Origin: Gorsachius magnificus
Lineage: Eukaryota; Chordata; Aves; Pelecaniformes; Ardeidae
Assembly: GCA_034008185.1 (NCBI GenBank)
Contig: CM067109.1
Location: forward strand, 620,001-684,000
Direction: 5' to 3'
DNA: 64,000 nucleotides
In this document: positions 45,780 through 58,389 of the stretch, one piece after another
Numbering within the stretch: the stretch's first letter is position 1
Layout: each line of letters begins with the position of its first letter
Notes under the pieces: generated by a model
What the model saw: the letters and a program-made list of their open reading frames with translations, nothing else
Told to the model about the DNA's origin: nothing
Database searches by the model: none
Translations under genes and position numbers: made by a program

Positions 45780-47755
45780 GCCCGGGCACCCGGGGCTGAC
45801 CCTGCTGTCTGCTGGCCGAAGGCTGACGAGACGCTCGCCCCCCTCGCCCCGGGCAATGGCAGAGGCGCCCCCCGGGCAGGACCAGCCCCCCCAGGGGTCA
45901 GCTGCCTCCCGGGGAGGGTGGGGCTGTGGGATCACTGACTGCCCCCTCCTGAGGCTCCCACCGGGCCAGGCCCCCCAGTGCTGTGCACGTGCACATCCCC
46001 AGTGGGCAGCTTGATGTCTCTCCCGCTAGGAAATGCATAAGCAAGCAAGGTGCACCCCCCCCAATACATACCCTAAATGTAGCTGTAGGGCAGGTGCATC
46101 AAAATGCAGGCGTGGTCTATTTTGCTAATTTACAATTCGGGATGGATATCTTTTAATTTGCTTCATTTATTTCTAAATCTCAGATCGTGTTAGAAGCTTC
46201 TGAATTTTCCTTAGTCAGGCAGGGTCAGATCCGAAGAGGCTTCCCGGCTCCTCTGCCCTTCTGGTCCCTGAGCCTCCCCCTGGAGCGTCGTCCTAGGCAG
46301 CGCCAGCCGGGTCAGCAAAGCCGAACAAATAATCCCTGATCACTGATTATCGGGCAAATTTTGGTTGAGCTCTGCCGTGCTTCGCAAGCACCGGCTGGTG
46401 GGAGGGCGAGCGTGCAGAGGGCGGCGGGGCGGGTGCGTGCCCCCGGCCGTGCTTACCAGCGGTATCGTCCCCCGGCCGCGCTTACCGGAGCTGTTGTCCC
46501 CCTTGGCCTTCTCAACCAATTTGGGTATTTTTGAAGGTGGCTGCTTTCACAGGGCTGGGATCGCGCGCGTTTGGCATCGTTAGGGTCTTCCTTCGTTAAC
46601 GTCTGCCTCAGGCCACGAGGCATCTCCCCGGCGAGGGCACAGCCGCCTCCGTTCCCCGAGGGCACGCATCTGGCAGAGGCTCGTGGCAAGGGATGCACAA
46701 CCCTGGCAGAGCTTACCCCCGCCCCAAAGTTTCTTTTGCCCAAAAAGTTGGGCTTTTTATTTTTCTCCAGAAAGTGTAAATTCAGCTTTACTTTGCAGAA
46801 ATACAACAAAGTTAAAATGCAACTGTAAAATGCCTGGCCTCTAAAGCAGAACCTGGAGCAGGGGGGGTGAGACCCAGTCCCGGGGGCCGGTGGCACGCGG
46901 GCAACCCCCAGCGCTGCCCCTGCAAGCCACCGTTTGCCCCCCCAAACACCCCAGGGACCCGCTCCATCCCCGGCAGCGTGCAGCTTCGGCAGGGGACGGC
47001 TTCGCACTCGGGACAAATTAAAGCTGCTGGATACGGCGCTGGCTTGGCAGAGCAGGCGCCCTTCCCGTCAGCAGCAGCCGCTAATTGCTCCCGGTTCGTT
47101 AGGGAGCGAGAGCTTCCCTCCCCTCGTGTCGCACCCTCCCCAGGGGCTCTGGTGCCGCCTTTCCTGGAAGTTTTTCCTCCCTGACTCGCGCATTTTCATG
47201 GCAACCCACAATAGATACCAGGGTGTGATTTGTTGCCTGGGGGCTGGTGTGGAAAATGAGCTGGGCTTTGGCGCACGTGGGTTTTGGGGAGCCCGGGGGA
47301 TGGACCCTGATACCAGCAGCCACCCGCGTGACCCTCCTACCCCGTTGGGTTTATACAGGGGGCCCGTGCGTGCGTACGCGCGCTGGGACACGCGGCTGTG
47401 GCTGGCATCACCCCCGCCGTCGCCCTGGGAGGTGGCCCTGGGGCAAGTCCCCGTCCATGGCACGCTGCCGCCGCTGCCGTGCCTGCCAGAGCCCCGGCGA
47501 GCGGAGCAGACGGCATTTGGTTGGGAGAGTTTAAACCCGCCAGGATTTAGATTAACCCAGAAAGAGGAGTGGTCAAATTGAGACCGCTAAATTGGGGCTT
47601 TTAGCGGCAAATTACAAACTTTGGTCTAAAGGCTGTCTAACTGAGGCACTGTCCAAAGGCAAAAGCCCCTCTCCATCGACACCCCATGGCAGTCCGGGGT
47701 GTGCTGGGGGGTTTGGCAGGCACAGCCCCGGTGCTGGTGCTGAGGTCCCCAGGGT
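45780..47755. other. Intergenic, no gene recognised
   Basis: 46040-46215 is AT-rich (TTTAATTTGCTTCATTTATT). At 46440-46500 an imperfect 30-bp duplication starts CCCCCGGCCGTGCTTACC. The rest is GC-rich without recognised coding content. Confidence 0.45.
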
Positions 47756-47761
47756 CCCCGT

Positions 47762-47864
47762 CCCCCCCCCCCCGCACCCCCGCCCCGCAGCTCGCCCCGC
47801 TCCCGCAGCATCGCCCCCGCTCCTCCCCGCAGCATCGCCCCGCTCCCGCAGCATTGCCCCCGCC
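47762..47864. repeat. C-rich degenerate minisatellite
   Basis: A run of 12 C, then three or four copies of CGCCCCGCTCCCGCAGCAT-like units. Confidence 0.8.
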
Positions 47865-47929
47865 TCGCGCTGCAAACGCCCGGCCCATCTGCCCCGGCAC
47901 GGGCGGCTGCTCCGGAACAAGCACACGTG

Positions 47930-48390
47930 GATCTTTCACCCCCATCGTGCGGCAGGTTGTTCTGTTATTTTTTTTCCAAATCTGGGCCCAGATGTCGCAG
48001 CTACCATTTTAGATACGACTGGGAACTGAATTTTCAGCCATGTCAACCCCCTGCCTTGCTGGGAAGCCTAATATCCCAAAATAAAAATCTATATTTAATA
48101 CCCTAAGCGCATCTAAGTTACATAATTCCCATTTCTCTGCTAAGCACAGTAATGAGCCCTCTGCATTTTTAAACCATCAGTTAATTGCCTCCCTCCCCCC
48201 CGGCAGCGTGGAGGAACAGACAGAAAAGGCACAAAATGAATCCCACAAAACCGCATCTGACAGGTTTAAAAATCTATTTTCCTACAAGGAAATATGGGAA
48301 GGCCGGGTGATTAATGAAAGACCGTGAAGAAAAGGTTTTATCCGGCAGATTAATTCCAACGTGTGTTTAAATCCTTCGCAGAGTCGGACA
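47930..48390. promoter_or_regulatory. AT-rich island, candidate conserved non-coding element
   Basis: Contains CCAAAATAAAAATCTATATT near 48075, CATCAGTTAATTGCC near 48174 and GTGATTAATGAAAGACC near 48306. Unique sequence without open frames. Confidence 0.36.
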
Positions 48391-48486
48391 AGAAGCTCGG
48401 AGGCGAAGCCGTGGGGGCTGCCGGGGGCTGAGCGGGCGGCCGCCCTGCCCGGCTCCGGGGGCGAAGCCCCTAAGTGGGGTGGGGAG

Positions 48487-48566
48487 ATGAACCCCATCTC
48501 TTGTCAATGAACCCCATCTCTTGTCAATGAACCCCATCACTTGTCAATGAACCCCATCTCTTGACA
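48487..48566. repeat. Four tandem 20-bp units
   Basis: ATGAACCCCATCTCTTGTCA repeated four times. Unit 3 has CAC for CTC and unit 4 has GACA for GTCA. A small, recent array. Confidence 0.98.
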
Positions 48567-48569
48567 AGA

Positions 48570-51500
48570 CATTGGATGTCTTCTGTGAGCGCGGCCGCTG
48601 CGTGGCCGGGGAGCTCACGCCCGGCGCTGCCAATCCCCATGGGTGCCGTCGCCTCGGCGGGCTCAGCCCGCAGCACCGATGTTCCTTTGGGGGGAGTTTT
48701 GTTTTCTTTCCCCGCTGTGGGAAGGGGTCTGTGGGGCTGGAGGGCGGCGAGGCCGGGGGGCGAAGGGTTGGGGTGTTTAAGGCAGGGAGGCGTTGCCGTC
48801 CCCGCCTCGGCAGCGGGCTGCTGGCCTCGGGGCTCCACGGGGCACCGTGCTGCAGCTGGGACGGAACGGGTAGGAATTCTTCATTCCCAGCATAGGGATG
48901 ATTCTCCTGGACAACCACATAAGTGTAACCAGGAAAATGTCACCTTTTTAGAGCCAGCCCCTGCTCTGAAAAACACCGACCGCATTTTACAAAGAGAAAT
49001 ATTTTTAACATCCGTGGGTGCTTCCCCTGCAGAGACAAATAATGGGGGCAGGAGAACGAACCTGGCACGCATGGAGGGCAATTGCTTAAAGCTTTCACAT
49101 CTAAGGAGCAATTAATTATCCAAACCTCCAGTTTTGGAGCAGAAGATATTTAATCTCTTTTAGTCCCCTGTGACTCGCACCTCTGACCCAAAAGCCCTGA
49201 CCTTCAGCGTCCCGTGCTGCCTCCCGTGGGACAGAACCGCCCCTGGACCGCGGCGCTGTAAGCAGCCCCCCCAGCAATCCCCGCAAGCGTCGCCAGGAAC
49301 GCTCGGCTGCCTCGCAAGATGGGCTCTTAAAAATAGGAGGTGGAAGCAAGCGGCTGGCAGCACCGTGGATCCCGCTGAGGCCCCGAGCCCCGGCAGCCGG
49401 GATCTGCCAGGTTTGGCTACCGGCCATCAAAGCCTGCGGCGGGATTGGGAAGCCCATCATTTGGTGCCGCACATACCTTGCTCGCGGCATTCTACCAGCT
49501 GTATCGGCACCGATTGCGATGGCCTGCATCGCCCCTCGCCGACATCGTTCAAAGCTGACGTTACCTCGTGTAGAGTAAATCTGGAGACGCGCAAGCAGGG
49601 GCGGCTGCGTGTTCCCTAGCACGGCCCCGCGCCGGCCTTCGGCTCGTTTCGGCTAAAGAGCCGGGGCAGGGGTTTATTATTTGTTGTTGTGGGAAAACAG
49701 ACTCTGACGAACGATCGTAAAGGCTCTGGAAAGAAACCCCCAAGGTGAAGCTGGAAACCGCCTCATGTTTTAGGCTAAGCTCTTCTAAACAACGAAAGGT
49801 GGCACAATTTGGTTTTCCTCCTGTATATTTTTCCCCCGCATCCTCGCGATACCAACGCGTCCATCTGAAGTTGCAGGAAAGGAGATGTCTCCCAAATCCG
49901 CCGGGAGGGCTCTGTCTGTGCCCAGCCCATGTCCCCTGGGGGTTGTGAGGGCCGGGGGACCGAGGGTCTGCGAGCGGTGATGGGCAGAGCCTGCGCCGCC
50001 GCTCCCTCCCAAGCAGAATAATTACCATTGCGGGTGGAATAAATGAGCCGTCACTGATGGGCGACTCGTGGTCCCAAGTTCATGAGCCCCATTGATGCCC
50101 CCTCCGAATGCCCTGTACTGCTCCTAGGACAGCAGCCCATGGGGGAGCTGCTGCTGGTCTCACCTGCAGGCTCTGCGGCGGAGGCGAATTGCTCTACATG
50201 GTCCAAGCATCTCTTCCGCGGGAAAAGCAACGCTGGGGTACAAACGAGGAGAACGAGAATGCTGAGCAGTGTTCCCATCCCAGGCGGATGGCGCGGTGCG
50301 CTCCGGTGAGCCGTGGGGTGGGGTACGTACGTCAAGCACGGCCAGCGTCACCCAGGCTTGGCTAGTTGATATTTGGCTCACGGAAGGGAGGAATCTCTGC
50401 AACGCCTCCCGCGCGGGTGGGTGCCTTCGGTGGATGGAACCACAGGCATCGGAACGAGCGACCACGGTGGCACTGGCTGAGGCTTGCTCTGCTTCCCATT
50501 CCCCAGGGAAAGCATGTCCCCCCCCCAAGAACATGTGCGCCTGACCCTAAACTTTCCCCATTTTCCAAGCCAACGCACTTGATGGGAACTCATCTTGCTG
50601 CTCCCCCTGCTTACACCCCCGCGGCTCCCCAGGGCGGGACCGCCCCCAGTTTGGAGGCGGCTGATTCCATTTCACTCAGGCAGCTGTGTGAAGGTTGGGT
50701 TTTATTTGGGCTTTGTTTGTTCCTTCCCATTCCTCGCAGCTCGGTGACGACCTCGCCTGGGAAATAAATGGCTTCTGGAGGAAGACGCGGGTGCGTAGCC
50801 TGTGTTTCCTTAAGAACAAACCCGTGTTGGGGAACGACCGATCAGGAAACCACATTTAGTGCCAGCTTTTTAAGGGGTCTTGCTCCTCCTTTTCACCTTT
50901 TAGTAAGCCAGTCAAAATCAATAGGCGTTCCCACCCGCACACCACCGGCCATCCCACGGATGAGCAACGGGGCTCACGAGGGTCTCGCAAGAAAGCCGAG
51001 CGCTGCCGCGGCCGCCGCAGACCGAGGTCCCGGTGCTTCAGCTCCTCCTGCCCCTGCCTCGGGCTTCGCTCCCCTCGGGCCACGGTGCCCCAGCACAAGA
51101 CCGGCCCCGGCCGTGCCAGAATGGCCGGGGCGAGCAGCTCTGCGGACAGACGGACACCCCTGGCAGCTCCGCTCCAGGGTGTTCCCAGAAGCTCCTGGAG
51201 CGTCGGCACGCGGGCAAGCCTGGCGTGCGGGGGCTGGGAGCGCAGCCTGGCCAGGGACACCGCTCAGCTCCCCAACCCGCGCTCCCGGGGCTCGGCAGAG
51301 CATTAAAAACCCCAAGGGGTGAGCCCGGCCGCGGTGCCCCAGCATCGGGCGGTGCCAGCAGCACCAGGGCCACAGGGGCTCGGGAAAATCCCTTCCCAAG
51401 TGGTTCCCAGCGGTTCCTCGGGGCTGCTGCCTGCGAGGAGGCGAACCGCACCAGGACCCAGCCGAAAGCAGCACCTCCCTCTCAGCCTGGAGCCGGGGCT

Positions 51501-51635
51501 CCCGGGAAAGGTGGGAAGGGGCCAGGGCTGGTCCAGCAGCACCGGCGGGAGCTGGGAGGCATCCCCGGCCGTGGCGGCAGGGGTGGGGGTGGGAACGGCC
51601 GGCGCGGGGGGGCACCTCCATCTCACCTCTCTCCC
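48570..51635. other. Intergenic, no gene recognised
   Basis: GC-rich overall. 48930-49160 and 49660-49860 have lower GC. 51000-51600 is CpG-rich. Frames of up to 215 codons overlap on both strands and show no domain. Confidence 0.45.
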
Positions 51636-51639
51636 TGCT

Positions 51640-51780
51640 GAGATGAGTGGAGTTTCATTCCTGGAAGCAATTTAATGGTTTGCTGATAACTTTGATTGGT
51701 TTCGTGTCAGGTTAGCTTTTAATCTCAGCTCTGGCCCGCTTCATTCTTTGAAACAAGTGTGATTAAGGGATGCTGTTCCA
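51640..51780. promoter_or_regulatory. Short AT-rich island, candidate non-coding element
   Basis: Contains GGAAGCAATTTAATGG, GATAACTTTGATTGG and GTGTGATTAAGGG in 130 bases of unique sequence. Confidence 0.32.
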
Positions 51781-51784
51781 GCGT

Positions 51785-54290
51785 CACACGCTCACGAGCA
51801 CGCGTGTGACGGCGCCTGGGCCAGCGGCTCCTGCCTGCTGCCCCTCTCGGACACGTCGGCGATTCAGGTCATGACCGCGCCGCCGCCACCGCTGCCACCG
51901 CTCCTGCTGGAGAAGGATGGGGAGAAAATGGCCACAGGGGAAGGAAACAGCTTGGGTGGAAGAGGCGGAAGAAACCCCGATAGCTACTGCTCTGCTGCAT
52001 GCAGGGAGGTGCACCCATTTGGGGACAGTCCCACCCTGCCCATCCCTGCGCTGCCCCCGTCCCCTCCACCGTCCCCCCCAGCCCCAGCCCCAGCCCCCTC
52101 TCACGTGCTCCCACATCCTCTCCAGTTCCCACTGCATGCCCAGCTTTGCTTGCCAGGTCCCCGAAGCTACCAGCCGGGGTTTGCACCGCGCTCTGCTGCA
52201 GCAGATGCTGCTGCTCCTCCAGCGCTGCTCCTTCAGCTCCACTTCCCCCCTCCTGCCTCCTTCCAAATCGGCCCCCGTCCCAGGAGCAGGGCCTCCCATC
52301 CCCGCCCGACTGGCTGGGCTCAGCCAGGTCCTGGCGGGGATTTATCCCGTGTTCCTCAGGCCAGTGGCTGCCATGGGCCTCGGACACAGCCGGAGAGCCA
52401 CCTGCATTGGGAAGCGTTAGGAATGATGGTTTTGGGGTGTAAGACCTCCCTGCACCCCTCGGGCAGACCCTGGCTCCCACGGGGCCACGGAGCAACCCCT
52501 GGGAGAGGGCGCTGCGGGCGGCACGGCCCCAGGAGGCACGGACACCCCCAGCACACCGCATCCTTCACATCCCCGTTGAATTTTCGTTGGATGCACCCTC
52601 CGGGCAGGAACCAGACCTATTCTTGAGAAACGCACCAGGAGGGGAACGAAAACCCCAGCCTGAAGTCTCTGGGCACGCTGATGGTTTCCTTCACTGCGGG
52701 GCAGATGCAGATTTTAATCAATGAGATCGATGGCGAGCGCTCGCGGGCTGCGGGAACGGAGAAGGGGCTGCTGGATGCGGCCGCAAGATGGATGACCGGC
52801 GGCAGAGGACCGGGGGGAGGTCGGAGGTGGCCATCGCCTTGGGATCTGATCTGCGGCTCGGCCCCTCCGCGCCGGGCTCTACGGCAGCTCCTGCCCTCGC
52901 CTGCCCTCTCCCACGGCCCCACGCCACGTTTGTACACATGAGCCCACATTTCACCATCCCCAAAGCACTTCTTTAGTCCAAAGCTGTCTCCTCTCCTTCT
53001 CCTCCCTTGTTTGCCGTTACCTCGCCCATCCCGGCTCCCCAGGCGCCGTCAGAGACCCTTTCCCGAGGCCTGGCCGCCCCAAACCCCAGCGCCAGGGGCT
53101 GCCCGGGGGGAGCCCAGCAGGAGGCACGTTTGGCCACCCAGGGCCATGTCCAGCTGGGCTTGGAGCATCTCCAGGGATGGGGAGGGCACAGCCGCCAGGG
53201 CTTGAGCTCCCTTGCAGTCACCTCCTTCCCCTCCCTCCCTGTTTTTGGCTACCACGCTCTGGTCAGAAGGCTCATGCGAACGTGAAACACGGGCTCAGAC
53301 CCCCACGACCCCACTTGGGGACAAGGACAAACTGGGCTGCCTTGAACTTCAGAGCGGTGGGGACAGCAAGTGCTGGGCAAGAAGGTTTTCTTGGGAGGGT
53401 ATTTCTCCATCTCTCCTCCTGAAAATGTTCCCGCCGTACGAAACGCGGGAATACCCGTTCAGCTCTTTCCCACCTTGCCGCATGGGATGCTGCTGCCCAA
53501 GCGTCCCCTCCCAAGCGGGCAGAGGCTGAGGGCTCCCATCTCCCAGCCCGGAGCATCGCCCCCTTCCCCAGCCCCGCACCTCCCCACCGACGCTCCCGCG
53601 CTGGCCTCTGCCTTTGGCGGCAGCGCCGAGTGCCCTGCGCCGGCGTCACCTCGACTGCGTGAGCAACCCGGCTGCACGCAGCAGCGTTTGCCAGAAAAGC
53701 AGCGACCCGCAAACCGTGCCTGGCCCGCGTTCCCTGCCGGAGCCGGGGGAGGCCTCGCAGCCCCTACTCGTAAAAAACCCATTCCTGGGTTTGAGAACAC
53801 AGCTCAGCGAGCAGAGGGAAATGGCTCTGCGCGTCTTGGCGGGGCGCGCTGGGAGCGGGGTTTGGCCCTGGGGCGCCTGGCGCTTCTCCGAAGGCTCCTG
53901 CTCAGCCACCGGCTGTGCAGCCCCGCGCCCATCGCCCGGCTCCCTCCCACGGCCGTTGGCTCCCGGGCTTCGCTCTGCTCCCCGTCCTCCTCCTCCTCCC
54001 TCGCCGTCCTTTGCCCTGAGCCGGGCCGCCCGGCCGCCGGCAGAACCGCGGTCGCCTTCATTCTGCAGGAACCTGGAACTGCTCTAGAACGGATTTTAAT
54101 CCACTTTCTGGCTGAACTGCAAACAGGGCGCCGCGCCGCAGCCTCTCAATGCCACTGTCATCAGCCGGGGGCAGAGCAGCTTCCCCCGCTGGGCAGCCCT
54201 GCCCGGGACCCCCGCGACACCGGTCACGAGAGGGTGGCACCGAGCCTGAGCAGCGAGGGGCAGGAGGCACTCTCTCCCTGGGCTCAGAAA
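51785..54290. other. Intergenic GC-rich sequence, no gene recognised
   Basis: Long frames here (up to 313 codons) are Pro/Ala/Ser/Arg-rich, overlap on both strands and lack any family motif. Confidence 0.5.
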
Positions 54291-54294
54291 AGGG

Positions 54295-54830
54295 GTTTAG
54301 GGGGGGTTTAAAGCAAATTTAAGCTTGCGAGATGTGCAGATTCCCCCACCATTCTATGACAAACCCAGCAGTTTTCTTTTACTGTATTGCAAATCCGGAG
54401 CAGCTCTCCGGGAGTGAATAAACGCCCGTTTAAAGTCACTCACTCCAGTAAATAAATATCTAACTCCCCCCCCCAATTTTAAGCTACTCCAGCCCTTTGT
54501 AAATAGGTTTCCAATTTACAAAAATCAATTAAAGCCCTACATTCTAAATGTAACAACCAAGAACGATCTTCCCGGAGATGTCATTCAGCCTTCATTTCAA
54601 ACCCAAGATCAACATTCAAAAAGCGGTGCTGCTGCAGCAGAAAGTTTCACCTTTTAATTTTTCATACAGGATTAATTTTTAATTTTCAGACATCAGAGAT
54701 GGAGGGAAGTTCCCCAGGAGCCCTCCTGTTCAAAGAGCACTCCAGGCAACTATTGCCGTCGAGTGTCAATTTATCACACTGGAGGCTCTGATGCAGATTT
54801 TTACCGATATTTTTGCTCAGTGTTACGGCT
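54295..54830. promoter_or_regulatory. AT-rich island, candidate conserved non-coding element
   Basis: More than 500 bases of complex AT-rich sequence: AGTAAATAAATATCTAAC, ACAAAAATCAATTAAAGCC near 54517, GGATTAATTTTTAATTTTC near 54669 and GTCAATTTATCACACTGG. No frame is open through it. Confidence 0.4.
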
Positions 54831-54834
54831 GGGG

Positions 54835-55805
54835 AAGGCTTGGTGCTCGCCAGGAGCTGGGCACAGCCTGGGCAGCCGGTTGGGAGAACAAAAGCAAGCC
54901 CTGCCTTGGTCTCTCCTTGGCCGTCCGGGAAGCCCGTGGAGCCCGTCCCTGCCCGGGAGCTCCCTGGCGGTGCCGGAAGCGCTGATTTGAAATCCCGGTG
55001 GCAGAGGCGTTACTAGATGTGTGCTCCTCCCACACCTGCTCGGAGACCTGAAACGCAACCATCTCAAAGGTTTAATTTACAAGCTGGGGTACTCTTGAGC
55101 TTCTTACTCTTGGGTTTCTTGAGTCGGTGTCCCCTGAAGTGTCCTGGCAATTTGGCAAACCTTTGGACGGCAATTCGGGACTGAAGAGCTGCAAGAGCCC
55201 GCCGCGGTTTGCCGTGGGTGGGCTCCCTGGTGCCCATGAGTTCCCCAAAGCTCCCATGCTTCCCAAGAGTGCAGCCCTGGCCATCGCTTCTGCCGCCTCC
55301 ACACGGGAGGGAAGGGGCGGGCAGAGGAACGCGGTTGCCGGTTGGGCTTCCCTGGAGACGGGAGAGACCCCCAGGCTGCAGCTGGCCCGGAACTCTCTTT
55401 TCCAAAAGGAAAAGTAATTCCAATCACTTGCAGGGCTCGCGCGGCGATGTTCAGAAGAGATGGTTGGCTTTGGGTTCTTCTGCATGTTGGCTGCTCATGG
55501 AAGTTCCTGCAGCACCCAGAGGACCAAATACCCTCAGGTCCTCCCCAATTTCTGCTATTAACACCTTGGCTTTTAAATATGTAACCTACTGCTGAGCCCG
55601 TCAGGCATTTGCCCTTCTCTGCTTGCCTGGCTCGTCAGTTTGAAACAGTATTTGGGCCACAAAGTGGCTCTTTGAACCAAACTGAGCTGACTCCCAAGCG
55701 GTTTGTACTCTGAGCCCTGGCTGCATCCAAAGGGGCGCACTCAGCGGGTGACGAGCGTGCAGCAGGAACGTCCGGAGCACGGGCGCCTGCCCTGGCCGCA
55801 TCCCT
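54835..55805. other. Intergenic, no gene recognised
   Basis: Mixed composition, no repeat and no supported coding frame. Confidence 0.45.
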
Positions 55806-55810
55806 CTCCA

Positions 55811-56375
55811 TGGGAGGGGAAGCTTTGCCCTCGGGATGGAGGGAGGGAAGCCTTGCCTTTGGGATGGAGGGAGGGAAGCCTTGCCCTCGGGATGGAGGGA
55901 GGGAAGCCTTGCCTTTGGGATGGAGGGAGGGAAGCCTTGCCCTCGGGATGGAGGGAGGGAAGCCTTGCCCTCGGGATGGAGGGAGGGAAGCCTTGCCCTC
56001 GGGATGGAGGGAGGGAAGCCTTGCCTTTGGATGGAGGGAGGGAAGCCTTGCCTTTGGGATGGAGGGAGGGAAGCCTTGCCCTCGGGATGTAGGGAGGGAA
56101 GCCTTGCCTTTGGGATGGAGGGAGGGAAGCCTTGCCCTCGGGATGGAGGGAGGGAAGCCTTGCCTTTGGGATGGAGGGAGGGAAGCCTTGCCCTCGGGAT
56201 GGAGGGAGGGAAGCCTTGCCCTCGGGATGGAGGGAGGGAAGCCTTGCCCTCGGGATGGAGGGAGGGAAGCCTTGCCCTCGGGATGGAGGGAGGGAAGCCT
56301 TGCCCTCGGGATGGAGGGAGGGAAGCCTTGCCCTCGGGATGGAGGGAGGGAAGCCTTGCCCTCGGGACGGAGGGA
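55811..56375. repeat. 28-bp minisatellite, about 20 copies
   Basis: Units of the form GATGGAGGGAGGGAAGCCTT plus GCC(CTC/TTT)GG. Two variant types, CCCTCGG and CCTTTGG, alternate on the left and the CCCTCGG type takes over on the right, which shows spread of one variant. One unit near 56029 has lost a base. The unit length is not a multiple of three and no minus-strand frame has a stop, so all three frames stay open (295-343 codons). Confidence 0.98.
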
Positions 56376-56379
56376 TCCG

Positions 56380-57940
56380 GCTGCCCTGCGCAGGGTCCTG
56401 CCTGGCGCTGGGGGATGCCGAGGTGAGCCCAGCCCAGGAACCCGCAGAACACCAACCACGCCAAGAGCCGAGTTCGACTGCGCCCCGGGGGGCACGGCCT
56501 TGCCTGAACGCTGGGGTACCTGCGCCGGGCAGCGGGAGGGGCCGTACCCACCCCCTGGCATCAGGCCGAGGTGCACGGGGATGGATTTCCAAGTCAGCTG
56601 CCAGGAACACTGACCCTCCGCAAGACACGCGTCACCTGCGGCTGCTTGGAAAAAACCTCTGATCAATGCATTCGATGGAGCTTGCGCTGACCTCGGCGGT
56701 CTGTGTTTTCAAATAGCTTTGGTTTTAGGCATGACCGATGTATTTTGAGGAGGACATCAGCCACACACACACACACACACGAGCGCGCACGCTTCCAGCG
56801 CCGCCTGGCTCCCGCAGCACGGCTGGCGGGACGGGGCTGCTCCGCACCGGCTCCCCGCTCCCCCGGACCAGAGGCTGGGACGTGGCACCGGCAGAGCCCC
56901 TTGGTGACCCAGCACGTCCCCGCCAGCCCCCGGGCGAGGAGCCGCAACGTGGGGAAGCGAAGGAGCCCTCCCTCACATTTTATGCAGCTGAAAGCAGCAA
57001 ACCTGAAGTCCCTGGTATCACTTTCCCAACCTTTTTTTTCCTATCCATCTCAAGCGGCCTCTCATTTCCAGTATCCAACCCCAAATAACGCTCATTAGCG
57101 GGCAACCTCCACTGCACCGGTCCGGGCAGAATATTGTGCAGCAGTTGGGAGACATCGCGCCTATGCAATTAATTATTAATTAATTAATTAATTACGCACA
57201 AGCCCCTCGCTCCGTAGCTCCAGCACCTTCTCTCAGGCTGCTGCTTTCCCTCAGCCTTAACGCGTGCTCTTTCAAGCCGGAGAAGGGAGCGCCTTCCCAT
57301 CCGATCTCACCTGCCCCTTCCTCTGCCTCCGCTCCTCCGTGCCAGGCGCCGTCCGTCAGTCCGTCCCCCGCGTGCCGCCCTGCTGCTTCCCAGCACCTTC
57401 CCACCGCTGGCGCAGCCGCTCCGCCGCTGAGGACGTCCCTGCCGGGCCTGGGTGCTTTGGCTCCTCCGGCGCCGACGCGCAACGTGGCTGCCCCTGCCCC
57501 TGCCCCTCCTTACCTCCAGCCGCGAGCTCCTCACTGCTGCCATGGACGTCCTCCGCGTTGCCAGCCGCGGCGTGGGCATCGCCTGCTCCCGCCTCCTCCC
57601 GCCTCCTCCCAGGGCTTTATGGGAGACTTTGGGGTGCTTTCATCACTTGGATCAGCTTTAAATGAATCCAGGGCCACCTCCTACTCATTCACACCGCTTT
57701 GCGTTGCGTTCAGCGCATGGAATTGGCCTCGATGCGATTTTACACCTCTCAGCCAAAGCTGTGGTTTTACACCCAGCGCCAGGGCGGGGATGGCCACTCC
57801 CAGCCCGCGGGGCGCAGGGCCGAGGGGAGCCTGCTCCATCCTCCCCACGCCCTGCCCAGTGTCACAGCTGGGAAGGGGCGGGTGCCACCACTGCCCAACC
57901 GCCCCACTTGCTCGCTTGGCCCTGCGCAATGCAACGCCCT
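56380..57940. other. Intergenic with two microsatellites, no gene recognised
   Basis: A (CA)10 tract lies at 56761-56780 and an (ATTA)n tract at 57166-57194. 57190-57650 is CpG-rich. No frame matches a family. Confidence 0.5.
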
Positions 57941-57942
57941 GA

Positions 57943-58371
57943 ACCAGCAGCACCATGCAGGTGCCCACCCGTGCACCAACACCTGTGCACCCAGCACCTG
58001 CACCCACAATGCCAGCAGCAGCAGCACCATGCACCACAGCAGCGCCAGCAGCAGCAATGCCATGCACCACAGCAGCACCAGCAGCACCGTGCACCGCAGC
58101 AGCACTGTGCACCGCAGCAATGCCGTGCACCACAGCAATGCCAGAAGCAGCAGCGCCATGCACCACAGCAGCGCCAGCAGCAGCAGCGCCGTGCACCACA
58201 GCAGCACCGTGCACCACAGCAGCGCTGGCAGCAGCAGCACTGTGCACCAGCAATGCGTGCACCAGCAATGCCAGAGCAGCGCCATGCACCACAGCAGCAC
58301 CGGCAGCAGCAGCGCCGTGCACCACAGCCGTGCCGTGCACCGCCGCAGCGCCGTGCACCACAGCAGCACGG
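57943..58371. repeat. CAG/CAC-rich imperfect minisatellite
   Basis: About 430 bp of CAGCAGCGCCAGCAGCAGC and CGTGCACCACAGCAGCAC modules in varying order. The GTGCAC palindrome recurs about every 15-40 bases. Open in several frames on both strands (homopolymeric Ala, Ser/His, Gln, Val), which I treat as artefact. Confidence 0.95.
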
Positions 58372-58389
58372 GTAGTGCCAAGCTCAGCG

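Noticed and set aside
55635..56666. 343-codon minus-strand frame and its sisters over the 28-bp array
   Set aside because: Open only because the repeat unit has no stop. All three frames are open with the same periodic peptide, and no family or splice context supports coding.
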